From Anthropogastromicrobium sp963626545 (lineage in GTDB: Bacteria; Bacillota; Clostridia; Lachnospirales; Lachnospiraceae), in contig CAVFYJ010000020.1 in the NCBI GenBank assembly GCA_963626545.1, forward strand, positions 1 through 39,094: a stretch of DNA of 39,094 nt, written 5' to 3'. A model generated the notes under the pieces. The model did not search any database, was not told where the DNA came from, and worked only from the letters and a program-made list of their open reading frames with translations. The translations under genes and the position numbers were made by a program. This document shows positions 38,990 to 39,094 of the stretch, in pieces (the stretch's first letter is position 1; every line of letters starts with the position of its first letter).

Positions 38990-39094
38990 TTACTTTGAGG
39001 CGGTTATTATCTTCTCGGTCAATAACTCGGTCATAGAATAGCCGAGCATGCAAAGTTTTCCTTGAATGCCGGACATTCCATTTCCGCCCTTTGA
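38990..39094 (-). CDS. C-terminal end of an unidentified gene, cut by the window edge
   Basis: The minus strand is open for 34 codons from the window edge to a TAA at 38990 and ends LGYSMTELLTEKIITASK. The stretch LG(H/Y)SMTE is also what the dispersed repeat encodes in the same frame at its other three sites. The gene is not recognised, and with so few codons this may be a non-coding repeat copy. Confidence 0.3.
   Translation of the reverse strand, partial: SKGGNGMSGIQGKLCMLGYSMTELLTEKIITASK
39017..39046. repeat. Dispersed hairpin repeat, copy 4 (partial, diverged)
   Basis: GGTCAATAACTCGGTCAT followed by a diverged right arm ending GCCGAG. The GATTCCCGCGCC tail of the other copies is missing. 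One stem pair is lost and the loop is changed. Confidence 0.65.

Noticed and set aside
38941..38990. CACCA..TGGTG hairpin with TTTTT as a plus-strand terminator
   Set aside because: Only 5 bp of clean stem with a long loop and no plus-strand gene upstream that would need it.

Overview
The window looks like a chromosomal segment of a Gram-positive, low-to-medium GC Clostridia, most likely a gut Lachnospiraceae (inference). Supporting signs are a CIRCE/HrcA-controlled Hsp20, a T-box leader in front of pheST, an LplB/LplC/YesM-type sugar uptake cluster, a selenium-dependent molybdenum hydroxylase maturation cluster, and a c-di-GMP-I type riboswitch core. Almost every gene lies on the minus strand; the only clear plus-strand gene is a GH27 glycosidase.

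Layout. 1-1.45 kb: an IS200/IS605-type element (tnpA, and a long tnpB cut by the window edge) with a near-consensus tnpA promoter. 1.6-6.8 kb: accessory region with Hsp20, an AAA-ATPase/PD-(D/E)XK protein, an AraC regulator divergent from a GH27 enzyme, four copies of a covarying hairpin repeat each placed just after a stop codon, and a scrap of an aminotransferase gene. 6.98-20.54 kb: sixteen genes for molybdate import (modABC), molybdenum cofactor synthesis (moaA, moaC, mogA, a MoeA-like protein, a MOSC protein) and selenium activation and insertion (selD, yedF, a cysteine-desulfurase-like enzyme, DUF3343, yqeB, yqeC, xdhC), plus a short ModE-like regulator. A sequence matching the architecture of the E. 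coli ModE box sits just downstream of a promoter between the ModE-like gene and yqeB, so this run is probably two transcription units. Upstream of yqeC lies a c-di-GMP-I riboswitch core and terminator whose 5' P1 strand has been replaced by a dispersed repeat.

20.9-25.3 kb: a SpoU/TrmH RNA methyltransferase, then the three-gene set VTC-domain protein / DUF4956 membrane protein / CotH-family kinase-like protein, a conserved grouping of unclear function and the best candidate here for a poorly described system. 25.5-29.65 kb: pheS-pheT behind a complete T-box leader with a visible promoter, a UUC specifier and a terminator. 29.7-38.9 kb: a sugar utilisation locus (diguanylate cyclase, YesM-like histidine kinase, LplB, LplC, solute-binding protein, GH2 glycosidase). 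The histidine kinase has no response regulator beside it, and the solute-binding protein has Thr where the lipobox Cys would be.

Repeats are a theme: the covarying terminator-like hairpins (1.7-6.7 kb), a dispersed ~50-bp hairpin repeat (about 1.64, 13.5, 20.8 and 39.0 kb), and short tandem repeats at several gene junctions. No tRNA, rRNA or CRISPR array was recognised.
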